Assembly: GCA_963717155.1 (NCBI GenBank)
Contig: OY970326.1
Coordinates: 3,782,001 to 3,846,000 of the forward strand
DNA length: 64,000 nucleotides
From: G963717155 sp963717155
GTDB taxonomy: Bacteria; Actinomycetota; Thermoleophilia; Gaiellales; JALYLC01
Reading direction: 5' to 3'
Shown here: positions 45,592 through 55,271 of the stretch, one piece after another
Layout of the letters: each line of letters begins with the position of its first letter
Numbering within the stretch: the stretch's first letter is position 1
Position numbers and translations under genes: made by a program
Notes under the pieces: model-generated
Seen by the model: only the letters and a program-made list of their open reading frames with translations
Told to the model about the DNA's origin: nothing
Database searches by the model: none

Positions 45592-45911
45592 CGGTTGACG
45601 CGCTCGATGCCGAGGTAGTCGCGCACGGACTGGGCGTCGTTGCCGGTCGCGACGAGCTCGTACACCGGCTTCGGGCTCTTCAGCGTCTTGCGCACCTCGA
45701 GGCGGCCGATCGTGATCGCCCGGCGCCGCGCAAACGCGAGCAGCCGATCGCGATCGGACGACAGGAGACGCCACACCTCTTGCTGGCGGGCCGGATCGAA
45801 ATCCGGGAAGAAACCGATCTGCCCGAGCAGGGCGTGCTCCATCGCCTGGTTGTAGTCGCCGCGGTAATCGTCGGCGTTGTCGGTGACGAAGTCCTCTGCG
45901 GCCATCTCCAC
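45588..45911 (-). CDS. Hypothetical protein
   Basis: 107 residues with no signal or membrane segment. The frame has normal codon use for its surroundings. It is acidic near the N-terminus (AAEDFVTDNADDYRGDYNQA) and mixed alpha/beta after that, ending PVYELVATGNDAQSVRDYLG. No family is recognised. It is convergent with the flavin-binding protein, with the stops overlapping by four bases. Confidence 0.6.
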   Translation of the reverse strand: MEMAAEDFVTDNADDYRGDYNQAMEHALLGQIGFFPDFDPARQQEVWRLLSSDRDRLLAFARRRAITIGRLEVRKTLKSPKPVYELVATGNDAQSVRDYLGIERVNR

Positions 45912-45960
45912 CGAGGGTAGCAGGCGCTCGCGGGAATTGGCCTCTGCGAACGTTGTGGTT

Positions 45961-46935
45961 TCAAGACCCCGGCTTCGAGGGGTCGAGCGGACCGCTCGCG
46001 TTGCCGATCGGAGAGCGCGCGTAGAGCCGGGCCTGCGCGATCACGGTGCGGACGTACGGCAGCGAGTGGTTGTACGACCAGACCGCCCCCGCGAGGTTCT
46101 TGCGCACCCCGGCTGCGGCGAGATAGCGGGCCGCGGAGTTGATCGCGTCGCGCGGACTGTACGGATCGGCCTTCCCGTCGCCGGACGCGTCGACGGCGTA
46201 GCGCCTCCAGGTCGAGGGAAGGAACTGCATCCAGCCGACCGCTCCGGCGCTCGACACCGAGAGGTTCGCGCCGAAGTCGGTCTCGAACTTGTTGATCGAC
46301 GCGAGCAGCACCCACGGGACGCCGTAGCGCGCGCCCGCGTGCTCGTAGATCGGGATCAGCCGCGGCGGGATCTCGTCGGTCGCCTGCTCGGCTCGCGCGG
46401 GCGCCTCGCGCGCCGCAGCCGCGATGCCGACCCACAGCTCGCTCCCGGCAGCGAGCCCGGCGACCTTCCTGCCGAGATGCACCCGCAGCCCGACGATGCC
46501 GACGCGCGAGCCGTCGGTGTCGGCGGCGACCGCCTGCTGCAGCGCGACCACGTAGCTCTTCCCACCGAGCGGGACGAGGGTGTTCGCGCCGACGGGGAAG
46601 GGCACGCCGTCCACGATCAGGCCCTGGACGCGCGCGCCCGCGAGCCCGCGGGCGGGCACGACGATGCGGCTGGCCCGGATGCGGCCGCCGAGCAGCGACA
46701 CGCGGGTCAGCACCGCCTCGGTCCGCTTGCCGTGGTGCACGATCTTCGAGGAGCCCACGAGCATCGCCAGCGGACCACGCGCCGGGTAGATGAACGGCCC
46801 CTGCCCGGCACGCACGACGAGTCCGCCCGTCGGGGCGCGCACCTCGGCGAGCGCGAGCGTGCGCGCAGTTGCAGCTCGCGCCGGGGCGACCGCGACCACC
46901 AGGAGCAGTACGAGCATCGCCAGCAGGCGCGGCAT
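45961..46935 (-). CDS. Secreted lytic murein transglycosylase (SLT/MltB-like)
   Basis: 324 residues. A signal peptide (LLAMLVLLLVVAVAPARAAT) is followed by about 160 residues of beta-rich sequence and a C-terminal transglycosylase domain: IPIYEHAGARYGVPWVLLAS, NKFETDFGANLSVSSAGAVG with the catalytic glutamate, WMQFLPSTWRRYAVDASGDG and SPRDAINSAARYLAAAG. It cleaves peptidoglycan glycan chains. The SAGAVGWMQF block is typical of actinobacterial MltB-like enzymes. The ATG at 46935 gives the signal peptide. Confidence 0.9.
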   Translation of the reverse strand: MPRLLAMLVLLLVVAVAPARAATARTLALAEVRAPTGGLVVRAGQGPFIYPARGPLAMLVGSSKIVHHGKRTEAVLTRVSLLGGRIRASRIVVPARGLAGARVQGLIVDGVPFPVGANTLVPLGGKSYVVALQQAVAADTDGSRVGIVGLRVHLGRKVAGLAAGSELWVGIAAAAREAPARAEQATDEIPPRLIPIYEHAGARYGVPWVLLASINKFETDFGANLSVSSAGAVGWMQFLPSTWRRYAVDASGDGKADPYSPRDAINSAARYLAAAGVRKNLAGAVWSYNHSLPYVRTVIAQARLYARSPIGNASGPLDPSKPGS

Positions 46936-46972
46936 CGCGCAAGGGTAGCCTGCTCGGTACTCCGATCTGCCG

Positions 46973-47007
46973 GGCGGGGCAGGCTCGAGGGACGAGCCCG
47001 CCCCGCC
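46973..47007. repeat. Long GC-rich inverted repeat in divergent intergenic region
   Basis: Two 15-base arms (46973-46987 and 46993-47007), GGCGGGGC-x-GGCTCG and its complement, with one mismatch and a five-base loop. It lies 38 bases upstream of the transglycosylase start and about 180 upstream of the thioredoxin-NHL gene. The hairpin would form in the leader of the minus-strand gene or sit between two promoters. There is no T-run. Confidence 0.55.
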
Positions 47008-47185
47008 TCGCATCGCTTTACGGCGAGCGTCGGCAGCGGAGGCGGCGCGCGGGCGGGGCGAGGGACGCTCCCGTCGGTGGACGCGCGCACGCCGTTCCTT
47101 CCACGGTGGCAGGCGCAACGTTGGCGCGCATCCCTCCGAAGGTGGATCCGTCGCGGCATTCCGAGCGGCCGGGTACCCTCCGCCG

Positions 47186-48996
47186 ATGGTGTCGACAGCG
47201 CGCGTGAGGGCGCCCGAGCTCGACGGAGCGGGCGGCTTCATCGGCACCGCCGGACCCCTCACCCTGGCCTCGCTGCGCGGCCGCGTCGTCCTGCTCGACT
47301 TCTGGACGCAGGCATGCATCAACTGCCTGCACGTGCTGGAGGAGGTCCAGCGCGCTCGAGCAGCAGTTCGGCGACGACCTGCTCGTGATCGGGATCCACT
47401 CGCCGAAGTTCCCGCACGAGCACAGCCACGAGGCCGTCGAGCGAGCGGTCGAGCGCCTCGGGATCACCACCCCGTCCTGGACGACCCCGACCGGCGAAAC
47501 TGGTCGACGTATGCCATTCAGGCGTGGCCGACGCTGGTGCTGATCGATCCCGAGGGCTACATCGCCCACCAGGTATCGGGGGAGGGCCAGCTCGGGCTAT
47601 CTCGCGCAGGCGATCGCCACGCTGCTCTCGGCGCACGGCGCGAAGGGGACGCTCGTGCGCGGTCCGCTGCCCGTCGTGCCAGCGGCCTGCCGCCGCGGAC
47701 CGGCCTGCGCTTCCCGGGCAAGGTCGCGCACGACCCCGAGCGCGGCCTGCTCGCCGTCGCCGACACGGGCCACCACCGCATCGTGCTGCTCGACGGGGCC
47801 GGCATGCCGTGCGAGACATGATCGGCACCGGCGAGCCGACGCGGCAGCGACGGCGTCGTTCGAGCGACGCCGCGCTGCAGCGACCCAGGGCGTCTCGTTC
47901 TGGCGCGGGTCGCTCTGGATCGCGGACACGGGCAACCACCGTCTGCGCCGTGCCGACCTCGATGACGCGCGAGCTGCACACCGTCGGCGGGCCGTTGCGG
48001 TCGCCCTGGGACGTCGCGCCGTACGCAGACGACATCCTCGTGATCGCGATGGCGGGGACGCACCAGCTCTGGGGCTACGACGCCGAACTACGACCGGACG
48101 GGACTCGTCGCGGGCAGCGGTCGGGAGGGACTGCCGACGGCCCGGCCGTGCAGGCCGAGCTCGCGCAGCCCTCGGGCTCGCGCCGCTCGGCCGCCTGCTC
48201 GGATTCGTCGACGCCGAGAGCTCGTCACTCCGCGTGCTCGCGCCCGCCGAGCGCGGAGGCGTCGAGGTCGCGACCGTGATCGGCGCCGGGCTCTTCGAGT
48301 GGGGAGATCAGCGACGGATCGATCGGAGAGGCCCGGCTGCAGCACCCCACGGGCATCGCGTCGATCGCGCAGGGCTTCATCGTCTCCGACACCTACAACC
48401 ACCGGCTGCGCAGCGTGCACATGGAGGCGGGCACCGTCACGACGATCGCCGGCGGCAGCCCCGGCTTCCGTGACGGCACCGGCAGCGAGGCGCGCTTCTT
48501 CGAGCCGGGAGGATGGCCCGGATCGGCGATGTGCTGATCGTCGCCGACACCGGCAACCACGCGCTGCGACGGGTCGATATCACGACCGGCGTCGTCACGA
48601 GCCTGCTGCCGATCGGGCTGGAGCCTCCGGCGACGCCTGCCCGTCGCCTCGAGCCGGCGACGCTGGCAGCGAACGCCGAGATCACGCTGCTCGTGACACT
48701 GGCAGCGCCTGCGGGCACACACCTCGACAGCAGCGGCGGGCCGCCCGTGCACATCCGGCTGAGCTCCGACCCGCCGGACGCGATCGAGGCGCCGGCGGCG
48801 CAGACCGCCACGATGCTGCCCGCGGCGGTCACCTTCCGCACGCTCTCGGGGTCGGGCACGCTCCGCGTCGAGGCCCGCGGCGCCTTCTGCGACATCCAGG
48901 ATGGCGAGGGAGCGGCCTGCCGACTCGCCGAGTCCGCCTTACGTGCTGCCCTTCACGCTGCAGCCGGGCGGACTCTCCCGGCTGACGCTGGAGTAG
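47186..48996 (+). CDS. Thioredoxin-like domain plus NHL-repeat protein, frame-broken
   Basis: About 603 residues when joined. The thioredoxin domain has VVLLDFWTQACINCLHVLEE (CxxC as CINC), then after a two-base loss near 47,352 LVIGIHSPKFPHEHSHEAVE, and YAIQAWPTLVLIDPEGYIA with the cis-proline. Six NHL-type beta-propeller blades follow, for example HDPERGLLAVADTGHHRIVL, RGSLWIADTGNHRLRRADLD and GDVLIVADTGNHALRRVDI. The last 120 residues form a beta domain ending GGLSRLTLE. The order matches NHLRC2-like bacterial proteins of unknown redox role. Breaks recur at about 47,352, 47,500, 47,595, 47,815, 47,960 and later. Confidence 0.8.
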
Positions 48997-49001
48997 CGCG
49001 C

Positions 49002-50101
49002 ATGCGCCGCGCGGTCGTCGTCAAGCTCGGCTCGTCGACGCTCGTGGACGCGCGCGGGCGCCCGCGGCGCGCGCTGCTGCTCCGCCCTCGCGGGCGAGAT
49101 CGCGAGCCTCGGCCGCCGCCGGCGTGCCGGTATGCGTCGTCTCGTCCGGGGCGATCGCGCTCGGGCGCGGCGACGCTCGGACGGAGGACGCCCGGCGACG
49201 TGCCGGGCCTGCAGGCGGCTTCGGCCGTCGGGCAGGGACTGCTCGTCGGGGCCTGGCAGCGCGCGCTGCGCCGCCGCCGGTCTGCGCGCGGGGCAGGTGC
49301 TGCTGACCGCCTCCGACATGCACGCGCGCACGAGCTACCTGAACGCGCGCGCCACGCTCGAGACCCTGCTCGGCTGGGGCGTCGTGCCGGTCGTGAACGA
49401 GAACGACTCGACCGCGACGGACGAGATCACGTTCGGCGACAACGACGCGCTCGCCGCCCAGGTCGCCGTGCTGCTGCGCGCGCGGCTGCTCGTGCTGCTG
49501 ACGGACCAGGACGGCCTGTACACGCGCGAACCCCGCGCTCCCGGCGCCGAGCTCGTGCGCGAGGTGCGCGACCACGGGCTGCTCGCGGCGATCGACGTCG
49601 ACGCGCCGTCGCCCAGCGGCCTCGGCTCGGGAGGCATGCGCTCGAAGATCGTCGCGGCCGAGATGGCGTCGGCAGGCGGCGTCGCGTGCGTGATCGCACG
49701 GGGCGCCCGTCCCGCGCGTGCTCGACGGACGCCGTCGCCGGCCGCAACGTGGGGACGCGCTTCTACCCCGACGCGCGGCCGGCTGCGAGCTTCAAGCTGT
49801 GGCTCCGCTACGGCCGGCCGAGCTCGGGGCGCCTGACGGTCGACGCGGGCGCGCGGCGCGCCGTCGAGGAGCAGGGCGCGAGCCTGCTCGCGGTCGGCGC
49901 TGCGAGCGCGTCGAGGGACGCTTCCGGGCCGGCGACGCGGTCACGATCTGCGGGCCCGACGGCACGCCGTTCGCCAAGGGCCTCGCGGCCGCCGACGCCG
50001 CCGAGCTGCGCCGTGCCGCGGGCAAGCGATCGTCCGAGGCCGGGCTGGCCGAGGCCGTGCATCGCGACTATCTTGCGGTGCATGGCGATCGCAACCCCTG
50101 A
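49002..50101 (+). CDS. proB: Glutamate 5-kinase, frame-broken
   Basis: About 366 residues. The amino acid kinase domain begins RRAVVVKLGSSTLVDARG, then VCVVSSGAIALGRG, LTASDMHARTSYLNARATLE, PVVNENDSTATDEITFGDND, VLLTDQDGLYT and SGLGSGGMRSKIVAAEMAS, all standard ProB blocks. A PUA domain follows from about residue 270 (GRLTVDAGARRAVEEQGASL; GDAVTICGPDGTPFAKGLA). It phosphorylates glutamate in the first step of proline synthesis. Shifts lie near 49,080, 49,185, 49,270, 49,715 and 49,905. It overlaps proA by 20 bases. Confidence 0.9.
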
Positions 50102-51333
50102 CGTCTCGTCACGGGCGCGGGCGGCAGCGCGCGAGCTCGCGGTCGTCGGCCGCGGACAGAAGGACGCGGCGCTCGAGGCGATCGCGCTGCGGATCGAGCG
50201 CAGCGCCGACGCGATCTGCGAGGCGAACGAGGCGGACGTCAGCCGATGCCCGCGCGGCCGACACGAGCGCGGCGCTGATCGACCGGCTGACGCTCGACGC
50301 CCGCGCGTCGCGGCGCTTGCCGCCGCCGTGCGCTCGGTCGCCGCTGCTCGCCGACCCGGTCGGCGAGATCGTCACCGGCTGGCGCCTGCCGAACGGGCTC
50401 GACGTGCAGAAGGTGCGCATCCCGCTCGGCGTCCTGCTCGTCGTCTACGAGGCGCGTCCGAACGTGACGGCCGACGTCGCCGCGCTCGCGATCAAGAGCG
50501 GCAACGCCTGCATCCTGCGCGGCAGCTCGAGCGCGCGCCGGACGAACGCCGTGCTGATCGACGCGGTGCGCGCCGGGCTCGAGGACGCCGGGCTGCCCGC
50601 CGACGCCGTCGTCGACTTCGCGTGCAGCCGCGACGAGCTGGCCGCGTTCGTCGCCGACCCGAAGTCGTGCGACGTCGTGATCCCGCGCGGCGGCGAGCAG
50701 CTCAAGGACTTCCTGATCAAGCACGCGCGCGTTCCCGGTGCTCGTCGGCCGCCGGCGGCAACTGCCACGTCTATCTCGACGCGGAGGCCGACCCGGAGAA
50801 GGCGCTGGCGATCATCGGTCAACGCGAAGACGCAGCGGCCCGGCGTGTGCAACGCGGCCGAGACCCTGCTCGTCCATCGCGATGCGCTGCCGCTGCTCGC
50901 CGCGATCGGCGTGGCGCTGCGCGACGCCCGGGTGGAGCTGCGCGCCGACGCGGACGCCGCCGAGGCGCTCGGCGTGCCGAGCCTGCCGCCGACCGAGGAG
51001 GACTGGGCGACCGAGTACCTCGACCTCGTGCTCGCCGTGCGCACGGTCGACTCGGTCGAGGAGGCGATCGACCACATCGAGACGCTACTCACCGGGCACT
51101 CCGAGGCGATCGTGACGGAGGATCTCGGCGCGGCCGACGCCTTCGTCCGCGGCATCGGCTCGGCCTGCGTGTACGTCAACGCCTCGACGCGCTTCACCGA
51201 CGGAGGCGAGTTCGGGTTCGGGGCCGAGATCGCGAACTCGACGTCGCGGCTGCACGCGCGCGGGCCGATCGGGCTCGCGGACGTGACGACGACGAAGTAC
51301 GTCGTGCGCGGCTCCGGCCAGATCCGCGCCTGA
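50082..51333 (+). CDS. proA: Gamma-glutamyl phosphate reductase, frame-broken
   Basis: About 416 residues. Blocks: GWRLPNGLDVQKVRIPLGVL, VVYEARPNVTADVAALAIKS, GNACILRGSSSARRTNAVLI, VVIPRGGEQLKDFLIKHA and, after a shift at about 50,740, GNCHVYLDAEADPEKA. The catalytic cysteine lies in NAKTQRPGVCNAAETLLVH, and the C-terminus has EFGFGAEIANSTSRLHARGP. It reduces glutamyl phosphate to the semialdehyde. Three breaks are seen: about 50,245, 50,310-50,340 and 50,740-50,820. The start overlaps proB, as is common for this operon. Confidence 0.92.
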
Positions 51334-51375
51334 ATACCCCTTGCGGCGGCGCCTCGGCGTGCCGATGAACGATCC

Positions 51376-51567
51376 GTGGACGTCAGCAGCACGCCCGGAG
51401 CCACCACGCCGCTCGACGCACCGCCCGGCCAGGCGCAGATCATGGTGCTGCGCGACGCGCTCGCCATCGAGCGCACCGAGGGTGCCGCGCTGCTGCAGAC
51501 CATGCCCGCCGCGCCGCCGCCCTCGCTCGAGCAGGGCAAGGGCGCGACGTTCGACGCCTACGCCTGA
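51376..51567 (+). CDS. Small protein resembling the YjfB-type putative motility family
   Basis: 63 residues from a GTG. The central helix QAQIMVLRDALAIERTEGAA followed by LLQTM resembles the short YjfB-like family, named for a suggested link with motility. The tail is proline-rich and ends TFDAYA. No flagellar or chemotaxis gene is in the window, so the function remains open. It lies 43 bases after proA and converges with fabF. Confidence 0.5.
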   Translation: MDVSSTPGATTPLDAPPGQAQIMVLRDALAIERTEGAALLQTMPAAPPPSLEQGKGATFDAYA

Positions 51568-51572
51568 GGGCC

Positions 51573-52816
51573 CTAATCACCCTCGTAGCGGCGGACGAGC
51601 ACGCAGCCGTTGTGGCCGCCGAGGCCGATGGAGTTCGACATCGCGACCCTGAGATCGGTCTCCCGCGCGCCCTCGGGCACGTAGTCGAGGTCGCACTCGG
51701 GGTCGGGCTCGCGGTAGTTGAGCGTCGGCGGTAGCACGCCGTCGCGGCACGCGAGCGCGCACATCGCGGTCTCGAACGCGCCCGCTGCGCCGAACTGGTG
51801 ACCCGGTCGCCGACTTCGTCGAGGAGACGGCGAGCTTGTAGGCGTGATCGCCGAAGATCGTCTTGATCGCGAACGTCTCGGCCGCGTCGCCCTGCGGCGT
51901 CGACGTGCCGTGCGCGTTGATGTACCCGACCTCCTCGGGCGGGATGCCGGCCGACGCGAGCCCGCGGCTCATCATCTGGATCAGGCCGCGCGACTCGGGA
52001 TGCGGAGCGGCGACGTGGTAGGCGTCGTTCGAGTTGCCATGGCCGATCACCTCGGCGTGGATGCGCGCGCCGCGGGCGACCGCGCGGTCGAGCGGCTCGA
52101 GCACGACGATGGTCGAGCCCTCGGAGCAGACGAACCCGTTCGCGCGTCAGGTCGAACGGCCGCGACGCCGTCTCGGGCCCCTCGCCGGGACGCGCGGTGC
52201 CGAGGCCCTTCATCGTCGTGAAGCCGGCAAGCAGCAACGGGTGCAGGCAGGCCTCGACGCCACCGGCGATGACCGCGTCGGCGCCGCCGCGTCGCAGCAG
52301 CTCGGCCGCCTCTCCGATCGCGTGGGCGCCGGTCGCGCAGGCGGAGCACGGGCGCGTAGTTCGGGCCCTGCAGGTCGAGCATCGTGCGCGATCGCGCCGC
52401 TCGCCGTGTCGACGAGCGTTGCGGGGAAGAAGTGCGGCGCGACCCGGGCCCAGCCGCGCTCGCGCATGATGTCGTGCTGCTCGAGGATCGTGATGAACCC
52501 GCCGATCGCCGAGCCGACGAGCACGCCGATCCGCTCGAGGTCGAAGCCCGAGAGGTCGGCGTCGTCGACTGCCTCGCGCGCCGCGGTCATCGCGAGCAGG
52601 ACGTTGCGGTCGAGCCGACGCGCCTCCTTGGGCGACGCGACCACCGACGGATCGAAGTCCGGCACCTCGCCGACCACGGTGATCGGCAGGTCGCCCGGGT
52701 CGAAATGCGTGGGCTCGGCGATGCCGGAGCGGCCCTCGCAGAATCGCGTTCCAGGCCACGTCGGTGCCGATCCCGACAGGCGACACGATCCCGATTCCGG
52801 TGATGGCGATGCGCAC
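51573..52816 (-). CDS. fabF: 3-oxoacyl-[acyl-carrier-protein] synthase II, frame-broken
   Basis: About 414 residues, the usual size. The start is MRIAITGIGIVSPVGIGTDV. The nucleophile cysteine is in VSACATGAHAIGEAAELL, the first histidine in INAHGTSTPQGDAAET, and the second in GHQFGAAGAFETAM; the last block is SIGLGGHNGCVLVRRYEGD. It condenses malonyl-ACP with the growing acyl chain. At least five breaks split the frame (about 52,735, 52,390, 52,340, 52,140, 51,800). The catalytic triad is nevertheless complete across the joined frames. Confidence 0.9.
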
Positions 52817-52928
52817 GCGACCAATCTAGTGGATCGGCCTCGCGGGCTCGCCGATGCCCTACCCTGCGCGCGGCGCACCCGGGCAACGGTCCCGGGGCGC
52901 TCTGCGTCGACCGATTGTCGAGGAGACC

Positions 52929-53454
52929 ATGGCCTACACCCAGGCAGAACAGGTGCTCGAGGAGGATCGCCGCTACCGGCTCCGCGTCGAGACATCGCAC
53001 GGAACGATCACCGCGGTGCTCGACCCGGATCTCGGCGGGCCGATCCCCAACTCCATCGCATTCCTCGCGAAGGAGGGCTTCTACGACGGCCTGAACTTCC
53101 ACCGCGTCGTGCCCGGCTTCGTGCTGCAGGGAGGCTGTCCCGACGGGAACCGGCACCGGCAACCCGGGCTACGAGGTCATCGGCACCCCGCCGCGCTACT
53201 ACGAGTACAAGGTCGGCGACTTCGCGATGGCCAAGACGGGCCACGCGCCTCCCGGCGCCTCCGGATCGCAGTTCTTCGTGATCTCCGGCCCGTCGGGCGA
53301 GCGTCTGCCCGCGGAGTACGGCATCCTCGGCCACGCGCGCGACGAGGAGTCGCTCGCGACGATCAAGGCGATCGACGCGCTCGCGGTCAGCGACGGGCCG
53401 CCCAGCGAGCCGGTCACGATCGTGAAGATGACCGTCGAGGAGATCGACGAGTGA
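52929..53454 (+). CDS. Cyclophilin-type peptidyl-prolyl isomerase (cytoplasmic), one frame break
   Basis: About 175 residues with no signal peptide. Cyclophilin blocks: IPNSIAFLAKEGFYDGLNFH, RVVPGFVLQGGCPDG, GNPGYEVIGTPP and, in the last third, GHAPPGASGSQFFVISGPSG with GILGHARDEESLATIKAID. The catalytic arginine is in FHRVVPGF, and the QFF phenylalanine is present. A shift near 53,148, just after GGCPDG, splits the frame. AGGAG at 52921-52925 is its ribosome site. The next gene encodes a secreted relative. Confidence 0.88.
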
Positions 53455-54112
53455 GGCTCGGACTGCTCGTCGCGCCGCTCGTCGCGATCACCGCGGCGGC
53501 TGCTCGCGCCGGGAGCGCTCGCCGAGAGCACCCCGCATCCCGGCCCCGACGGCTGCGACCACTCGAAGCCGCCGGCTGCAGGCACGGCCAAGCCGACGTT
53601 CACGAAGCCGGGCACCGTGCTGAAGCCCGGTCAGAAAGCGGCGATCGTGATGGTCACCTCGTGCGGGACGCTGCGTATCGAGCTCGTGCAGAACAAGAAG
53701 AACCCGATCCCCAACTCGATCGCCTTCCTCGTCACCAAGCACTTCTACGACGGGCTGACGTTCCACCGGATCATCGCCGACTTCGTGCTGCAGGGCGGCG
53801 ACCCGAAGGGCAACGGCACGGGCGGCCCCGGCTACACGGTCGACGGCAAGGTGATGGGCGGGTACCGGTACGAGATCGGCGACGTCGCGATGGCGAAGAC
53901 GGCAGCCCAGCCGAGCGGTACGGCGGGCTCGCAGTTCTTCGTGATCTCGGGCGCGTCAGGGAGCCCAGCTCCCCACCGACTACGGGATGCTCGGACACGC
54001 CGCCGATCCGACGTCGCTCGCGACGATCAAGCGCATCGCGCGCTTCGCCACGCAGTCGAGCGTGCCGTCGAAGAAGATCTACATCTGGACGGCGAAACTC
54101 GACTCGGGGTAG
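53451..54112 (+). CDS. Secreted cyclophilin-type peptidyl-prolyl isomerase, frame-broken
   Basis: About 220 residues from a GTG overlapping the previous stop. The N-terminus (RLGLLVAPLVAITAAAA) is a signal or lipoprotein-like leader, interrupted by a shift near 53,505. The mature part has GTLRIELVQNKKNPIPNSIA, FYDGLTFHRIIADFVLQGGD, PKGNGTGGPGYTVDGKV and PSGTAGSQFFVISGASG. A second shift near 53,960 precedes LPTDYGMLGHAADPTSLATI, and the protein ends IYIWTAKLDSG. It would fold proteins outside the membrane, as a partner to the cytoplasmic form before it. Confidence 0.85.
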
Positions 54113-54125
54113 CGTATCCGGGTCC

Positions 54126-54851
54126 ATGCGCGCGCTGGTTCTTCAGCACATCGCATGCGAGCCCCCCGGAGCGTTCGCCGAGGTGATGCGCGAGCGCGGC
54201 TGGCTCGTGGCCACGTGCGAGATCGACGAGGTCGGCGAGGCCCCTGGGGTCCAGGGGATCGATGCGATCATCGCGATGGGCGGTCCGATGAGCGTGAACG
54301 ACGACGAGTCGCTGCCATGGCTCACCGATGAGAAGGAGCTGATCGGCGACTCGGTTCGCGCCGGCATTCCGTACTTCGGGGCGTGTCTCGGCGTCCAGCT
54401 GCTCGCGGCGAGCCTGGGTGCGAAGGTCTACGCGGGACCCGAGCCCGAGGTGGGAATCCTTCCCGTCGAGCTGACGGACGAGGGCCGCGTCGATCCGATC
54501 ATGGGCAGCCTCGACGGCACGATCCTCGCCCTGCAGTGGCACGGTGACACGTTCGACCTACCCGTGGGGGCCGTCCGCCTCGCCTCCTCCAGCGCGTACC
54601 CGAACCAGGCGTTCCGGTTCGGGTCGTGCGCCTACGGTGTCCAGTTCCACATGGAGGTCTCGGCCGAGATGGCCGAGGAGTGGGCGCGTGTGCCCGCCTA
54701 CCAGGCCGCACTCGAGCAGACGGTCGGCGCCGGGGCGCTCGACGAGATGATCGAGGCGTTGCGCGACGAGCGCGGACGGCGCATGCACGAGCACGCCCGC
54801 GAGCTGTTCGCGCGCTGGTGCGCGGTCGCCGAGGACGCGCGAAGGGTCTGA
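54126..54851 (+). CDS. Class I glutamine amidotransferase domain protein
   Basis: 241 residues. The nucleophile cysteine is in YFGACLGVQLLAASLGAKVY (near residue 88) and the His-x-Glu pair in YGVQFHMEVSAEM (near residue 178). IIAMGGPMSVNDDESLPWLT is the typical oxyanion-side strand of the GMP-synthase-like stand-alone subgroup. These remove the amide of glutamine or a glutamylated substrate (PuuD/YfeJ-like). No synthetase partner is adjacent, so the substrate is unknown. The frame is clean. Confidence 0.87.
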   Translation: MRALVLQHIACEPPGAFAEVMRERGWLVATCEIDEVGEAPGVQGIDAIIAMGGPMSVNDDESLPWLTDEKELIGDSVRAGIPYFGACLGVQLLAASLGAKVYAGPEPEVGILPVELTDEGRVDPIMGSLDGTILALQWHGDTFDLPVGAVRLASSSAYPNQAFRFGSCAYGVQFHMEVSAEMAEEWARVPAYQAALEQTVGAGALDEMIEALRDERGRRMHEHARELFARWCAVAEDARRV

Positions 54852-54882
54852 ATAACCTTCCAGCTCAACACAAGCATGGAGG

Positions 54883-55170
54883 ATGCTCATGGAGGGCGGA
54901 TTCCCCTTCGGCGGGATGTTCGGTGGCGGCGATCCAGACGAGATCCAGAAGGCGCTCTCCGGGATGGCCGAGCAGATGCAGCAGGGCCAGAAGGTCGCGT
55001 TCGCGGACAACGCGATCAACCTCGCGGTGCAGATGACGATCGCGTGCATCAACCGGCTCGATCTGTCGGGCACGCCGGCCGAGCAGGGCGCCCAGGTGCG
55101 CGACGCGATCCGCGTCCTCTTCCCCGAGGCCGTGATGCTCGTGCGCGAGGCGCGACAAGGCCTCACGTGA
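54883..55170 (+). CDS. Hypothetical protein
   Basis: 95 residues; an ATG at 54889 would give 93. The N-terminus is glycine- and phenylalanine-rich (GGFPFGGMFGGGDPDEI) and the rest is helical (ALSGMAEQMQQGQKVAF; NLAVQMTIACINRL; AIRVLFPEAVMLVREAR). No signal or membrane segment is present. I do not recognise the family. It lies 31 bases after the amidotransferase gene and may be co-transcribed. Confidence 0.6.
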   Translation: MLMEGGFPFGGMFGGGDPDEIQKALSGMAEQMQQGQKVAFADNAINLAVQMTIACINRLDLSGTPAEQGAQVRDAIRVLFPEAVMLVREARQGLT

Positions 55171-55228
55171 GGTGAGGGGCGTCTCCGCGGCGTAGGCATT
55201 CCGCCGTTTCTTGCTGTACGTTCAGAGA

Positions 55229-55245
55229 GGCCCGTGGGGCGGGCC
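55229..55245. terminator. Short hairpin between genes
   Basis: A perfect GGCCCG/CGGGCC inverted repeat with a five-base TGGGG loop, 58 bases after the stop of the hypothetical gene and 27 before the next start. It could end the upstream transcript or sit in the downstream leader. There is no T-run. Confidence 0.3.
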
Positions 55246-55271
55246 GATCTGTCGTAACGGGAGGGAACGGG

